In this document: positions 38,301 to 48,371 of the stretch, one piece after another
How positions within the stretch are numbered: position 1 is the stretch's first letter
Layout: the number at the start of each line of letters is the position of its first letter
Assembly (NCBI GenBank): GCA_039519185.1
Contig: CM076850.1
Location: 163,326,974 to 163,390,973, forward strand
DNA length: 64,000 nt
Source: Astragalus membranaceus
Lineage: Eukaryota; Streptophyta; Magnoliopsida; Fabales; Fabaceae
Direction of reading: 5' to 3'
Position numbers and translations under genes: made by a program
Notes under the pieces: generated by a model
The model's input: the letters and a program-made list of their open reading frames with translations, nothing else
The model's database searches: none
What the model was told of the DNA's origin: nothing

Positions 38301-39502
38301 CAACAGGATCTGTCGAAACTTCAATATCATCCCATTTTGGTGGAATGAGCTACCCTTCACTTTTCAGTTCAAAGCCATCCACATATGGAGCATCACAAAC
38401 TTCGGTACCAAATATTATCCTAATCTATCATGCATCATTCTCTCCTACTTATTTTCGTTAAATTATAACAATTATTTTGGATCAATGAGTTTTTACTAAT
38501 CTTACCTTTGAATATTGTAATATCTCGGATGCATTCACATTTTTTTGAGTCATAGACTCTCATTGGAAATTTATCTTATTTTTGTATTTCAAAATTACTT
38601 ATGAAAATCTGAATCATCCATGGCAGGACAAGGCTGGCCGAGGTAGTGGTCCCTCTAAATATGAGGGTGTTGGTTCTCCGGTAAGATCCCTTTGCCCTTT
38701 TTATTTACATTTTATTCTTCTAAACTCAGTTTTGATATTAAATCTCAAGATCATTTCAGATAAGAGAGGAGCCTCCGTCATACTCATCCTCTGTGACGGA
38801 AAGATATGAATCATTTGAGAACCCACTAGCAGGGAGTGGATCACGAAGTTTTGAGTCCCAAGACGACGAACGAGTTTCATCTGGAAATTCACAATTTGGA
38901 ACTGCACTTTATGACTTCACAGCAGGAGGAGATGATGAAGTATGTCGTTCTAAAATTTTGATGTTGGTTTTACTTCTTTAAGCGCTCACACGGTGATGCA
39001 TATATTTCTTGGATTTGGATTTAGTGACTTTGATAGTTCATGTCTTTGGTGACTTTAGGTTTATTTAGAGAGAGAAAAATGAAATAAGATGGGAGAGAAA
39101 TTAAATAAGATGGAGTCATCCCTCCCCATATTTCTTATACTGGTTTTTTGGCCTGCTGTATCCACTTTATTTAGATGTACGATTGGTTTTCTACATGCAA
39201 ACATGGAAATAAGTAAATAACTAATTTCTATGTTTTTTCTGGCAGTTGAGTTTAACCGCAGGAGAAGAAGTGGAAATTGAGGAAGAAGTAGATGGCTGGT
39301 TTTATGTAAGTCTCTGAGTTGTCAGAAGTAGACATTTTTTTAACTAGATCTAGAATTTGTCAGGATTCCTTGAGTTTTTAACCGTGCATTGGAAAACCAG
39401 TTGTTAATTGCCTACTTCTTGCGACAGGTTAAAAAGAAACGCCCTGGAAGGGATGGCAAGATGGCTGGACTTGTCCCTGTTTTGTATGTTAATCAATCTT
39501 GA
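5389..39502 (+). CDS. TASH3: TASH3: SH3-domain subunit of the TPLATE endocytic complex (27 coding exons)
   Basis: Subunit of the plant TPLATE complex, an adaptor acting at the plasma membrane in clathrin-mediated endocytosis. Exons: 5389-5394, 5479-5739, 5950-6012, 6099-6191, 11498-11726, 12975-13081, 13634-13696, 14839-14939, 15429-15523, 26683-26703, 27057-27152, 27242-27362, 27512-27652, 27785-27975, 30785-31056, 32853-32954, 33185-33361, 35036-35224, 35486-35727, 35813-35959, 37586-37808, 38035-38163, 38261-38404, 38627-38680, 38760-38939, 39246-39305, 39428-39502. All junctions are GT-AG and phases match, giving 1193 residues, close to the remembered length of the Arabidopsis protein (At2g07360). 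The start reads M-A-D-S-S-G-K-T after removing an 84-nt intron; that intron is a multiple of three, so retaining it also keeps frame. The body is helical, adaptin-like. The last ~60 residues form an SH3 domain (ALYDF, then GWFYV, then GLVPVLYV). No stop or frameshift is present. Confidence 0.9.
6418..11366 (-). mobile_element. Ty1/copia retrotransposon 1 in TASH3 intron 4, 4949 bp
   Basis: It has two 204-bp LTRs (6418-6621 and 11163-11366), each TGTTAG...CTAACA, which differ at about three positions by eye. The 5-bp target duplication CTTTG lies at 6413-6417 and 11367-11371. Next to the inner edge of the right LTR is a primer-binding site complementary to initiator tRNA-Met (TGGTATCA on the - strand). 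A polypurine tract (seen as CCCCCCCACAAG on +) abuts the left LTR. The element lies antisense to TASH3. The low LTR divergence implies a recent insertion. Confidence 0.95.
6616..11080 (-). pseudogene. Gag-pol of copia 1, broken by frameshifts and stops
   Basis: Reading from 11080 downward: a Gag with the UBN2-type core (WRQQVEPVIKAHWLHRF) and a CCHC knuckle (CQVCNKFGHSAIQC); a protease region whose active-site motif reads G-D-T-A-A instead of the usual D-(S/T)-G-A; an integrase with H-x-C zinc-finger residues and D, D (QTDWGG), E (NGVVERKHRH); reverse transcriptase with YVDD near 7600; and RNase H with ARSSAEA and CDNQS. The polyprotein is split into several frames: a frameshift near 10745 in Gag, a stop near 10075, and shifts near 8690 and 7450. 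It is therefore unlikely to make a full product. Confidence 0.9.
11727..12974 (+). other. TASH3 intron 5, nothing recognisable
   Basis: A plain AT-rich intron between exons 5 and 6, which join in phase 1. No transposon ends, long repeats or open frames of interest were seen in its 1248 bp. Confidence 0.6.
13859..13882. repeat. (CT)n microsatellite in TASH3 intron 7
   Basis: An uninterrupted CT dinucleotide run of about 12 units. Confidence 0.9.
15905..16849. mobile_element. Non-autonomous hAT-like element inside copia A, 945 bp
   Basis: The terminal inverted repeats begin CAAGGTAGTTAAATTCG on the left and CAAGGTAGTCAAAATCG on the right, read inward. The 8-bp direct repeat GGCATGAT flanks it (15897-15904 and 16850-16857). 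It splits the region between RNase H and the 3' LTR of copia A: the frame around SVNHVPS resumes on the other side. The interior is rich in GAAGGAAGAAG units and contains no transposase. Confidence 0.85.
20828..25164 (-). pseudogene. Gag-pol of copia B, nearly complete but disrupted
   Basis: The Gag start is at 25164 (MSSTSEKDKNKSES; LNGDNYLTWSAYVKMWF). A CCHC knuckle CTYCKKLGHTEDKC follows near 24390, after an RG-rich stretch. The protease is canonical (IMDTGASD). Integrase has SDVWGPSR, RSDNAKEY and NGIAERKNRHIIE. Reverse transcriptase has YVDD near 21780, and RNase H has ARSSAEAEYRAM and CDNQAALHIASNP. Two defects stand out: a 128-bp insertion after the protease (23912-24039), and a one-base insertion near 22030 that shifts LDIK-NAFLHG out of frame. 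The remaining frame is otherwise long and open, which fits a recent arrival. Confidence 0.9.
23912..24039. mobile_element. 128-bp solo-LTR/TRIM-like insertion in copia B
   Basis: It interrupts the pol frame between VAD and GSK and is flanked by the 5-bp direct repeat GTCGG (23907-23911 and 24040-24044). The sequence runs GTGGTTAAGGCCTAACTC ... CAATGTGGGACTTGG, a type of short repeat I recall as common in legume genomes, probably a terminal-repeat (TRIM/SMART-like) or solo-LTR remnant. The 5-bp duplication supports integrase-mediated insertion. The exact class is uncertain. Confidence 0.6.
25215..25410 (-). repeat. About eight 22-bp iterons in the 5' leader of copia B
   Basis: Between the primer-binding site and the Gag start lies a tandem series built on (G)TACGGATGAACAGTAACGC-type units, visible at about 25223, 25244, 25266, 25283, 25309, 25327, 25350 and 25372 on the + strand. 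The copies vary at a few positions. Such leader repeats may bear on packaging or transcription, but this is inference. Confidence 0.7.
28340..29960 (-). mobile_element. Worn Ty1/copia remnant in TASH3 intron 14
   Basis: On the - strand there are reverse-transcriptase pieces in order: DDINAFLHGDLEVYM, LYGLKW, VYVDDITVT (about 29094-28705), then GIEVPYSKKCIF and KLTYLAHTRLDLAYVVSV (about 28620-28362). Upstream are integrase remnants near 29490-29400 (SCVDTAQQN-like, then VVERKN-like). Many stops and shifts are present and no LTRs were found, so this is an old fragment. The same remnant is present in the duplicate copy. Confidence 0.8.
30020..30151. mobile_element. Foldback MITE, 132 bp, near-perfect palindrome
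   Basis: The two halves are almost exact reverse complements around AGTTCAATTGAACT. The outer ends read TGTTTGGATAAGG and, inward from the right, TGTTTGGATGAGG. Transcripts through it could form a long hairpin. No convincing target duplication was found, so the superfamily is open. Confidence 0.7.
31308..31769. mobile_element. Non-autonomous TIR element in TASH3 intron 15
   Basis: Inverted repeats of about 30 bp begin TATTAGAGAATCCGTTCCAG on the left and TATTAGAGAACCTGTTCCAG read inward from the right. TGAGG flanks both sides (31303-31307, 31770-31774), a possible 5-bp duplication, though the local GAGGTGAGG repetition weakens this. A SINE sits inside it. Confidence 0.5.
31544..31693 (+). 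mobile_element. tRNA-derived SINE, about 150 bp, with 14-bp target duplication
   Basis: The body contains a B-box-like GGTTCAACTCC (about 31622-31632) preceded by an A-box-like TGGTGAGGGTGG, and ends in an A-run. It is bracketed by the 14-bp direct repeat GAACTCAGAATTGA (31530-31543 and 31694-31707), as expected of LINE-driven retroposition. It sits inside the TIR element and is also present in the duplicated copy. Confidence 0.75.
33433..34998. mobile_element. Candidate TIR-type repeat in TASH3 intron 17
   Basis: The ends read GGCTTAAATATGTTTTTTAG and, inward from the right, GGCTTAAATATATTTCCAG. The interior has phrases such as 'AGTCCCTGAAGTATATG' and 'GGGACTAAATGAGGGC' that are typical of repetitive plant sequence. 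No clear target duplication was identified. A TGTTAGAATATC sequence near 34244 may be the start of another inserted LTR-like piece. Confidence 0.35.
35960..37585 (+). other. TASH3 intron 20, nothing recognisable
   Basis: A long AT-rich intron between exons 20 and 21. Short open frames occur (for example 36688-36909), but none has recognisable similarity or splice support. Confidence 0.5.
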
Positions 39503-40571
39503 ATCTTGTAAGTAAAATGTCTTGTAACTTCCAGGATCGGCGTGCAAATGGCCTTCGGTTCTTATCTTGAGCATTGCTTCCATTTCAAAGGTTCACCATG
39601 CTCCTCTCATGTGCCGTCCTGGGTGTTCTCTAAATATTTTAGAAGATATAACATGTATCCTGGTCCCGAATTTGTCAAGTTGTATGCTATCAAAGTATGA
39701 TTTTCCATGCTAATTGCTTGCGAGTGTCTAGTCATTCATCCTAGGGACTTCATCAATATACCAAACATTGAAAGCACCATCTATTTCAATTCATCTTATT
39801 GAGTGTTGTATTTTCTCTTGTATAGTGCAGTTCAATATATAAAATGATTGAAAAGAGGAGAGTTAGTTAAGTTATTGATGGTTCCAATGCTTAGTAAGTC
39901 GCTATGATATTGGAGTCCAATATTTGATTGATTCATTCTTAAAAAACTATTCATCTTTGTAAACAAGACTTAAGACAATTGTCGGTGGTCTTGACTTGAA
40001 AAGGTGAGAAGTAATTAGCTTGTCACTATTTTTTTTTTTTTGAAAAAACCACCTTCTGCCACTATATAAGGGGGATCTTGAGAAGAGTTGCAGTTGCAGC
40101 ATCCTAACTTCAAGTGAGTAATCACTTGTATAGTGAAAGTGATTCTTGTGAAGGAATGAATATTCATATTTCCCTGAAACTCTTGAGTGAGATACTTTTT
40201 TCTTGTGAAGTAATTAAAGCTAATCCAAATTGAACATTAATAAATCTATGGTTACTTGTGCGTGATGCCATAAATTTACAAGGTTGTTTTTTTTATCTAA
40301 ATTGTAAAATAATCATTCAATATGAGAAAGATACATGCAAGTCGTAATTCAATTGTTTTGCCAGTCTCATTCTTAGAACTGGGCTTGAAAGACACCTTAG
40401 GAGCTGTGTGCTATTTTTTATTTTTAGGTCTTTATACACGAGAAATTAAAGATTACAAAGTAAAAGAACAAATAAAGGTTTAGGATATACATGTCCTTAA
40501 TTATAATTATGTGCATAGATAACAGCAGCACTCATGATTTGCAAAAGAGTTTATGTTGACCCTAACTGAAT
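39503..40571. other. Convergent intergenic region between TASH3 and the P450
   Basis: Contains the 3' UTRs of both genes, which point toward each other. It is AT-rich and shows no gene or clear repeat. Exact polyadenylation sites cannot be read from sequence alone. Confidence 0.6.
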
Positions 40572-41443
40572 TTAACTGTGAGGATAAAGGCGAATTGGTA
40601 GGTCCTTTGCAGGAACAGGCAAGGGATCAAAAACAATCTTCTCATCTGGAATCAACTTTTCCCACTTGAACCTTTTCACTAAATTGTGCATGAAAACTAG
40701 TATTTCAAATCGAGCATACTCTTTTCCAGGGCACATCCTTGGTCCTCCACCAAATGGCACAAAAGTATAAGGAGCTGGTCCATTTCCTTCAAATCTACTT
40801 GGGTCGAATTTCTCTGGTACGGGAAAGTATTCTGGGCTCTTGTGTGTTGAATTTGCACTCCAATACAGCTACAATATTTTTATACATAGCAACAAATTTA
40901 AATTAGATTACATATATACACATATGCTTCAAACCATAACTATAGTAAATAAAGACAATGAAGTGCTAGTGTGTGATATTTAAGAAAGACTATATATATA
41001 AGTATACCTTCCATCCCTTTGGAATTGAGAAGCCATTGAATATAAAGTTATTGATGGCTTCCCTGAAACCTCCTTGGAGTGGAGGCGCAACTCTCATTAC
41101 TTCGCAAACTACGTTCCAAGAGTATTTCATCTTGTTTATGTCATCCCAATTCAACAACTCTCTTGGGGACTTCGATTTTGCAATTTCCATTTGCTCTATA
41201 AACACATTGCACAAGAAAGGAAAACAAGTTAAAATGTCTGTTTGTGATTATATTGGGCAACAATGAGAAGATTGAAGTTTCTTTATAAAAGAATAAGTTC
41301 GTGCAACAAGAAATTATAGTTGATATCGGCTTTTGGGATGAGCTTCATTGGCAATGAAAAGAGTACGATCAAATTGCAGATGATTGATTCTAATGAAAGG
41401 AGCACATGATATAAGAGGTAACAAGCCTCACAAAGAAAATAAC

Positions 41444-41504
<61 letters not shown>

Positions 41505-44500
41505 CAAAAATCATGAAAGACACCCCTTGCAAGAACAAACCAAAACCCAAAACCAACAAAACCCAACTACATATAACATATCCCCACCCAAAAACTCATC
41601 AAAATCCATTTTTTTCCTATGACCAGGCCACCAACTACAAAAACACCCAACTCCCATATTAACATGCCGAAAATTAAGGCAGGTTAAAGGGGACGAGCAC
41701 CAATCTGAAAATGAAAAAGAAAAATTTCTTCTCGCCCTTTCAATAAACCAACTCTATGAAAACTTAAGGGTCTGCTTAAACAAGACAACTCCATCAGTGC
41801 AGCTTCTAAATACCACCCCGTTTCTTGTGTTTCACAATACCCATGAAATAAGAAAAATTAAATACTTTACCTTCTTTCTCTTTTTCTAGAAACAATGTTG
41901 TAAGAAATTCTGAAGTGGATTCACGTGAAAAACTTTGTATAGGTTGTTTTGGGGATCAATAATCCCGGTTAACGAGCACATCCCTTGTAGCCAATTTGCC
42001 TTGGAGTAATGTCCAACTACCTTGGATGAAATGTTGGTTGACGAGATTATCTTTACAACCTTCTGAAAGTCGATTTCTGCTTCCAGATTAGAGACAAAAC
42101 CCAACAATATGTAATAGCACGAACAAATTCACGCTATGGCAGAAACCTCAAATGGTTGCTTCAAGATCTACAACAATGATTTTTCCCTTCTAAGAGCTCC
42201 CTAGTCCAACTACCTTGGATGCTTAATGACTATATTAAATAGTTCCAAGTTCTGGATTCCCAAATCCGCCACAATTTTTTGATTTATAGACATTTTCTCA
42301 TTTCACATATGAGATTGAATGAATGAGAGTTACTTTGTCGCCAATGGATAAGAGGCGACCCTTCCAAAGAGAGAGTCTAGCCTTCACTTTATCAATAAAC
42401 CAGTTTTCACGAAGAAACCCTCTTAGAAATTGCACCAACTGGAATACCAAGAAATTTAAAAGGAAATGAACCAATCGAGCACAATTGAAAAATAGAGCCC
42501 GTCTACAAAAACTTACCTGGTGAGTTTATCCCAAAAATATTACTTTCGGCAAAATTTACCTTTAGCTTAGAGGCCAGTTTGAAGCCACGAAAGATAGACT
42601 TAATGCTCCATAGGTTGTCCGAGGAGAACTCACCCGCCCAAGAATAGTATCATCCGCAAATTGGATTATCAAGTAGGACACCAAGTCACTCACTTTAAAA
42701 CGCTTATAAACACCTTTTCTTCAGCATTTCTCATTATTCCACAAGTCTTTTGGCAACCACAAGGAAAAGAAACTGTGCAAGAGGATCTCCTTGACGCATG
42801 CCTTTAGTGGACTGAAACTCGTCAATTGGAATACCATTACCCAATACCGACACATTACTCAAGTAGACACTAGAGCGCATCCAGATCCGCCATTTATCTC
42901 CAAACCCTAGTCTATCAAGTATATAGTCCAAGAAGCTCCAACTCACATAGTCGTATGCTTTTTCAAAATTCACTTTTAACAACAAGCAAATGTCCCTCCT
43001 CCTTTTAGCCAAATACACAGATCCATTAATTACTACTACATCGTCCAGAAAAGCACTCTAAGCGCATGAGATAACACTGCCCAATTTTTTTATTTATTCT
43101 ACCAACCAGTAATTTTGAGAGTACTTTGTATAGGCTAACACTAGAGAAATTGGGCGATACTCTGCTAAGGATTGAGGATTCACGTAAGTCCAAGAATGAG
43201 GCAGATACATGTTTGGGTAAAATTGCATTCAAGTGGAACTCTGTTATGAAATTTACAAGTTCACTTTCCATCACTTCCCAACAAGATTCAAAGTTTCAAA
43301 CAAAATAAAAGTAAATCTGTATGGATCGGGGTTTTTGTTCCCCTCACAACTCCACATAACCTCTTTAATCTCTTCCACAGTAAAAGGAGTCGTGATTAAA
43401 ATGAACTCCATCCAACACTATCTTTTTCTCAGCATCCTCTTGTGAAATCTTCCCAAAATGATCTTTCACAACCCTTCCACCTCATCCACGTGCTTCACCC
43501 AACCCTCTCCAATCTTGAGTGTCATCATTTGGTTCTTTCGTCTCTTTGAGGGAGGGTGTTAACTAGATATCTAGAGCAGAAACAAAATCATGCGACTTAG
43601 AGTGCTTTTCTTCCAAAGAAAAACACTCATGTGATATACACCTTTCTGTGCTTCAATTCCTAGAGATATTCAACACACCTTATTTAATGCATTTACTAAT
43701 CGAGTCTATGTGTGGCTATGCTGTGAGAAAGCCTATTAGGTGTGTTGAATATCTCTGGGAATGCGAATGTGTATTACCTTTGGACAGAGCTGTTGATTCG
43801 GGCCACTCGGCCCGGCCTAATTCAGCTCACGGACCAAAGTTAAAAATGAGTTAGACTGGGTCAGCCCATTTACACATTGGCATGTATTTTTTGTAATCCA
43901 GTCCAACCCAAAAATCGAGCTTGCTCGACTTTTAACAAAAGAAATAATAAAAATATTTTAAAAATATGGGGGTCTGTTTGTCCCGCATATCAACTAGGCT
44001 AATTTTTTTTGTAGGCATTTATTTAGTGATTTCAGCCCAACCCAAAACACTTGATCATCGAGTAGCCTATTAGGTTGGGCAATGTTTTTAGTTTTTTGGG
44101 CAAAAATTGATAACTCTACTTTTAGACAATGTTTTTTTATAAACAAATATTAGTGGGGGTAGGAGAATGTTAGTTTCCGAAGTTTGAACCCTGGACCTAC
44201 TTCTTGCTACATTACAATGTATTTTTGTTTCAATTTAGCTTTACCATTAGATAGCAATATACTAATATGCCCTTAGCACCCATTCCTAGAAAGTTGGCTC
44301 AGGTCTCATACAATCAGGGGCGATTTTAGGGCCCAGCTAGCCCGGGCACGCGCCCGGGCTCAACTTCTACTTTGTTTGTAAAGCCCCCAAGCCAATAGCT
44401 GATTTTTAGTCATAACCAGGGGCAAAAATAGTAAAACAGTGGGTGTGAAATAAAAAAAGAATGGTCCAGCCCAATGTAAAAAAAAGTAAAACCCAAAAAC

Positions 44501-47500
44501 TAAATGAAACCCAAAAGCCCAATATATATAAAAAACTAAATAAAATAAACAAAGCAATTAAGCAAACACAACACATTCCTCTCTTTTCTCACGACAAACA
44601 GAACCCCACCCCCCCCCCCCCCCAATTTCCTCTCTTCTCTCACGACACTCTCCCTCTCCTTTTCTTCTTCTTTTCACTTCAAGTAGTCCAATCCAAGCTT
44701 AAATCATTTACATTTGAGCTCTATTTTAAGGAAAACCAACTCATTCCTCTCTTTGGGTAGTATTTTGGAGTTAGGGTTTTTGCACTAAAAAGAGGGAAAA
44801 GTACCCACACATTCAATGTTACTCTTTGAAGTTATTTGAGGTATATTCCTAATCCCTACTCTTTATTCCAAATAAATTATTGAGACATTAGTTTGTGTAG
44901 AATTGTTGATTCTTTTTTAGTTTGTGTATATATTGAAGGGTCCAACGCAACCAAATTTGACAAATTTCCCTCGTACTCAATTTGGGAAGTATTCAAGAGC
45001 ATTTTGTAGTTCATGGTATAAGAGTTATACATGGATTGAATACAGTGAGTCCAAGGATGCAGCTTATTGTTTCTATTGCTTTCTCTTTAAGTCGCCCGGG
45101 AGGGCCGGGCACTTTGGGTATGAAGTCTTCAACAAAGACGGATTTAAAGATTGGAAGCATGCATCTAAAGGCTTTAAAGATCATATTGGTAAGCATGATA
45201 GTAAGCACAACTCATGTATGAAGCACTATGACGATTATAATAATCAAAGACAAAGTGTGACAAGTATCTTTGCTAGAGCAAGTAGGGAATCAGAAGAACT
45301 ATATAAGATCCGTTTGACTTGTTCTGTAGATTGTACTAGATACCTCATAGCACAAGGCATTGCTTTCCGTGGCCATGATGAAAGCTCTACTTCTCTAAAC
45401 AAGGGCAATTTTAGAGAGATGGTAGATTGGGTAAAATCTAGTAATGAAAAAGTGAGAGATGCTTTTGTCCGTGGTTCAATGCATGCTTCCTTTACTTCTT
45501 GTGAAGATATTGAAAGTTTGGCTATGAAGATGGTTCAAACTCAGAAACATTTGGTATTTCCATTGGTCTACAAACTCATTGAGTTGGCTTTGCTGTTGCC
45601 GGTGTCGACAGCATCCGTTGAAAGAGCTTTTTCAGCAATGAAGATTATCAAGTCTAAATTACGCAACAAGATCAACGATGAGTGGTTCAATGACTTGATG
45701 ATATGTTACACCGAGCGGGAGATATTCAAGTCACTTCAAGATGTTGATATTATGCGAACATTCACCCGAAAGAAGTCTCGGAAAGGGCATTTACCTCCTA
45801 ATTTTATTTAGCACTCTATTGACAGGTTAGATTTCATCTCTCCTATTTAGCACACTTTATGATTATGTATATATTATGTCATATGTAAATTGGCGGGAAA
45901 TTTTCTTGCCCAGGCTCTAGAAAAATCCTGGCTTCGCCACTGCATACAATGATGTTAGAGCTGGACATGATTACAAAAAAAACTTCAATTATCAAAAACT
46001 CTTCCAATTTGACATATGTCGTCAGCATACAGATCTGCTATATTAACTTTTATTCATCTTTACGTGTTTTATGAAATAATAAAAGAATAAGACTTGAGTG
46101 TCAAAGCCAGAACAAGAACAAGACTTGAGAGTAAAAAGATCATTATAAATGTTGACTAAGATAAAATAATAGTAGGAAATTGTACTATATTGCAAAGAAA
46201 AGTGTTTATTTAAAATGAAAGTTTTCTAAAAGAATTGTTTCTTGAGAAGTACAGAAATGAAAGTTTGACTGACTCTTATATTTGAAGGGGTGCTTCTAGG
46301 GTGAGAGAGCAAATCAAATCTCTCACCGGTGAAACACTAAAATTGACCGTTGGATATTGTTTAAAATACTATGAATGGTTAAGATTGAATAAACCAATAT
46401 TAAATCTCAACCATTGATGAATTTTGATACTACATCCAGGGGCGGAGCCAAGGGGGGACCTGGTGGGGCCATGGTCCCCCCCAAAATTTTTACAGTTTTA
46501 GCAATTGTGTGTATTATGTACTCAATTTTTCTAGCTGGTCCCCCCCAAATTTCTACTGTTTTAGCAACTTGGTCTCCCCCAATTTGTTTTTCTGGCTCCG
46601 CCCCTGACTACATCCAACGATCAATTTTAGTATTTCACCGGTGAAAGATTTAATTTGCTCTTTCACCCTAGAAACACCCATGCTCAACTCAAGTAGGATT
46701 TCTTGGCAGAGTTTGCTAAAAATAGCACGAAACGAAACTAGACCCGCGAACACGAACACCCGCATAAATAAATACAATTTGCAATGTAGCTCGCAATTCA
46801 ATTTCAAACGTCGACCGAATCATGTTAAATTCGGCGAGTTTGACGTATGAGGCATGAGAAGATTAATTGAAGATTAATTGAATTCAAAATAACAAGAAAC
46901 GGTATACATGTTATAAAAAAATTTAGTGTGATATTGATATTGATATTGACATAGTATATCAACTTTTTAATAATCAAATTGAATCATTAAAAACTATCAA
47001 TTGTAAACCCATGCATGAGAGAAAGAGAGATTAAGAAAAGACTAGTACTCACCCTGATAGACTCTATCATAAATGTGTGGAAGCTCGGCAAGGTACTTAA
47101 CAACGAAAGTACATGTGACACTAGCAGTATCATGGCCACCGATCAAAAGTCCAAGAATCTTGTCGGCAATATCAAGTTCAGTCATAAACTCTCCATTCTC
47201 ATTGCAAGTCAACAACATATGAGATAATATGTCTTGTGTTGGTGAAGCCACCCCTTGAGCCAAATCCACTTTCCTTTGCCTTATGATCTTCAATAACTCC
47301 TTCCTTATGAAGTTTGAAGCTTTTATTGCTTTGTTGAAGAGTGTTCCAGGAAAATCAATGGGTAAGGATATTATACCCGCAGCTAATAAATTGAAAGGAT
47401 CCATGAATTTTGCTACATGATCCTCGTCCTCAATACTCATGAACAAACGACAAGCCAATAAAAATGTATACCTGTTCAAAAGTATTGCCAAATTAAGTAA

Positions 47501-48247
47501 TTAAACATATTAACTACAAATTATAATATCATACTTTCCTCAATATGTAGAATTATTGAATTATTGAATGAACTTAAAACTGTATTTTTTCCTCATATGT
47601 AGAACTAGAGGGAGTAATTTTCAAATGTATAGTATCATTTATTATATGTAGAGGTGAAATAAGTATGTTGGTGCATGTGATTGACAATAATTAATGAAGA
47701 TGATTGACCTTTTGGCCAAAGGGTAAACGATGACTTGAGTGTTGTTCTCCCAAAGCGAAGCGAAGTGTCTCTGAGCTTTAGTGTCCATGATACCAACATA
47801 ACGTTGAAGAGCTTCAGGTTTAAGGAACTGAGGAAGCAACTTTCTCATCCTTTTTGATTCTTCCTTAGAGTTAGTTAAAAGGGTAGTTGGGAACACTTTG
47901 TTCACACTATCTGGCCACCAAGCGGTTACAAGTTTATTTTCATTAGAAAACAAAAACTTGTTACATGAAGCTCCACAAAACACAACCGTAGGTTGTCCTA
48001 GGATTGATGTTTTAAAGAGTTCAGAAGAGTATTTGATCATACGGTCGAAGATGAACTTTTCTGGGTGACCTTTTCGTCCAGTGGAGAGGAACTGGAGGCT
48101 CTCACCGATGACCGGATAACCCATCTCCCCCGGTGGTAAGTTCAATAAGGGAACCTTGTTTTGCTTGTAGAAGAGGAAGAAGAGGGAGAGAGAAACTAGA
48201 GAGGCAAAGAGAAGGAGAAGAGAGAGAGAGAAAAGATTATGGTCCAT
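40572..48247 (-). CDS. CYP716A: CYP716A-type cytochrome P450, probable triterpene C-28 oxidase
   Basis: Four exons on the - strand, 48247-47709, 47471-47053, 41195-41008 and 40868-40572, have GT-AG junctions in matching phases (2, 1, 0) and give 480 residues with no stop, the usual length of the family. The N-terminus is a leucine-rich ER signal anchor followed by the proline-rich hinge (LNLPPGEMGYPVIGES). The I-helix motif GGHDTAS, the K-helix E-x-x-R (EVMR), the PERF region (FDPSRF) and the haem loop FGGGPRMCPG are all intact. It is very close to remembered CYP716A12 of Medicago, which oxidises beta-amyrin at C-28 through alcohol and aldehyde to oleanolic acid and feeds haemolytic saponin synthesis. 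The substrate is inferred from family likeness. Intron 2 is 5.86 kb because of insertions. Confidence 0.9.
41447..41501. repeat. (AT)n microsatellite in P450 intron 2
   Basis: An uninterrupted AT run of about 27 units. Open frames across it (YIYIYI) are artefacts. Confidence 0.95.
42300..43480 (-). mobile_element. LINE (L1-type) reverse-transcriptase fragment in P450 intron 2
   Basis: On the - strand, in order: SFLDLRESSILSRVSPNFSSVSLYKVLSKLL-type fingers near 43200-43080, VNFEKAYDYVSW near 42960, GMRQGDPLAQFLF near 42790, and the catalytic FADD box near 42655 (QFADDTIL). Stops and shifts separate these blocks, so the copy is dead. It is in sense orientation to the P450. Neither end, poly-A tail nor target duplication was resolved. 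Confidence 0.8.
44315..45942 (+). mobile_element. Internally deleted hAT transposon in P450 intron 2, 1628 bp
   Basis: It begins CAGGGGCGATTTTAG and ends ...TCGCCACTG (inward: CAGTGGCGAAGCC). The 8-bp direct repeat CATACAAT flanks it (44307-44314, 45943-45950). The interior encodes the two ends of a zf-TTF/hAT transposase. It lies antisense to the P450. A run of C (about 44608-44623) is present in its left part. Confidence 0.9.
44924..45811 (+). pseudogene. Truncated zf-TTF hAT-type transposase, core deleted
   Basis: The frame starts at a non-ATG codon with the TTF-type zinc-finger region (FPRTQFGKYSRAF, WYKSYTWIEYSESKDAAYCF, CFLFKS), continues into the start of the DUF4371 region (NKGNFREMVDWV), then jumps to the C-terminal hAT dimerisation domain (LLPVSTASVERAFSAMKIIK, LNDLMICY-like end). 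Family members are around 750-800 residues from memory. Here only about 295 codons remain, so the RNase H-like catalytic core is missing. The junction near 45480 is in frame, consistent with an internal deletion typical of non-autonomous hAT derivatives. An upstream exon with the true start was not found. Confidence 0.8.
46289..46679. mobile_element. Foldback MITE with 68-bp inverted arms, P450 intron 2
   Basis: The left arm (46289-46356) and right arm (46612-46679) are reverse complements with only a few mismatches. They contain TTCTAGGGTGA, CACCGGTGAAA and ACTAAAATTGA. No target duplication was identified. A second MITE has inserted next to the right arm. Confidence 0.75.
46437..46606. mobile_element. 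hAT-type MITE, 170 bp, nested in the foldback MITE
   Basis: The terminal inverted repeat CAGGGGCGGAGCCA is perfect at both ends over 14 bp. The 8-bp target duplication ACTACATC (46429-46436 and 46607-46614) is exact. An internal near-repeat of TGGTCCCCCCCAAATTT occurs. The ends resemble those of the larger hAT element 500 bp away (CAGGGGCG), so the same transposase family might have moved it. Confidence 0.9.
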
Positions 48248-48371
48248 GCTTTTGATGTTTGGTTTTTTTTAGTGCAATACAATTTAACTAGCTTGCAATG
48301 GTGCAATGGCAGTTGGCGTGTGTTTTAGGTGTTAAAATTTATGGGCATAATGTTAGGGGGTGAGAGAAGGA

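Noticed and set aside
35730..39000. Numerous short frames across TASH3 exons in other phases
   Set aside because: Shadows of the real exons or of exon-intron read-through.
41283..41662. Open frames with YIYIYI runs
   Set aside because: Translation of the (AT)n microsatellite.
43801..43880. GC-rich GGGCCACTCGGCCCGGCC stretch suggesting another hAT end
   Set aside because: Resembles the GGCCC-rich ends of plant hAT repeats, but no paired end or target duplication was located.
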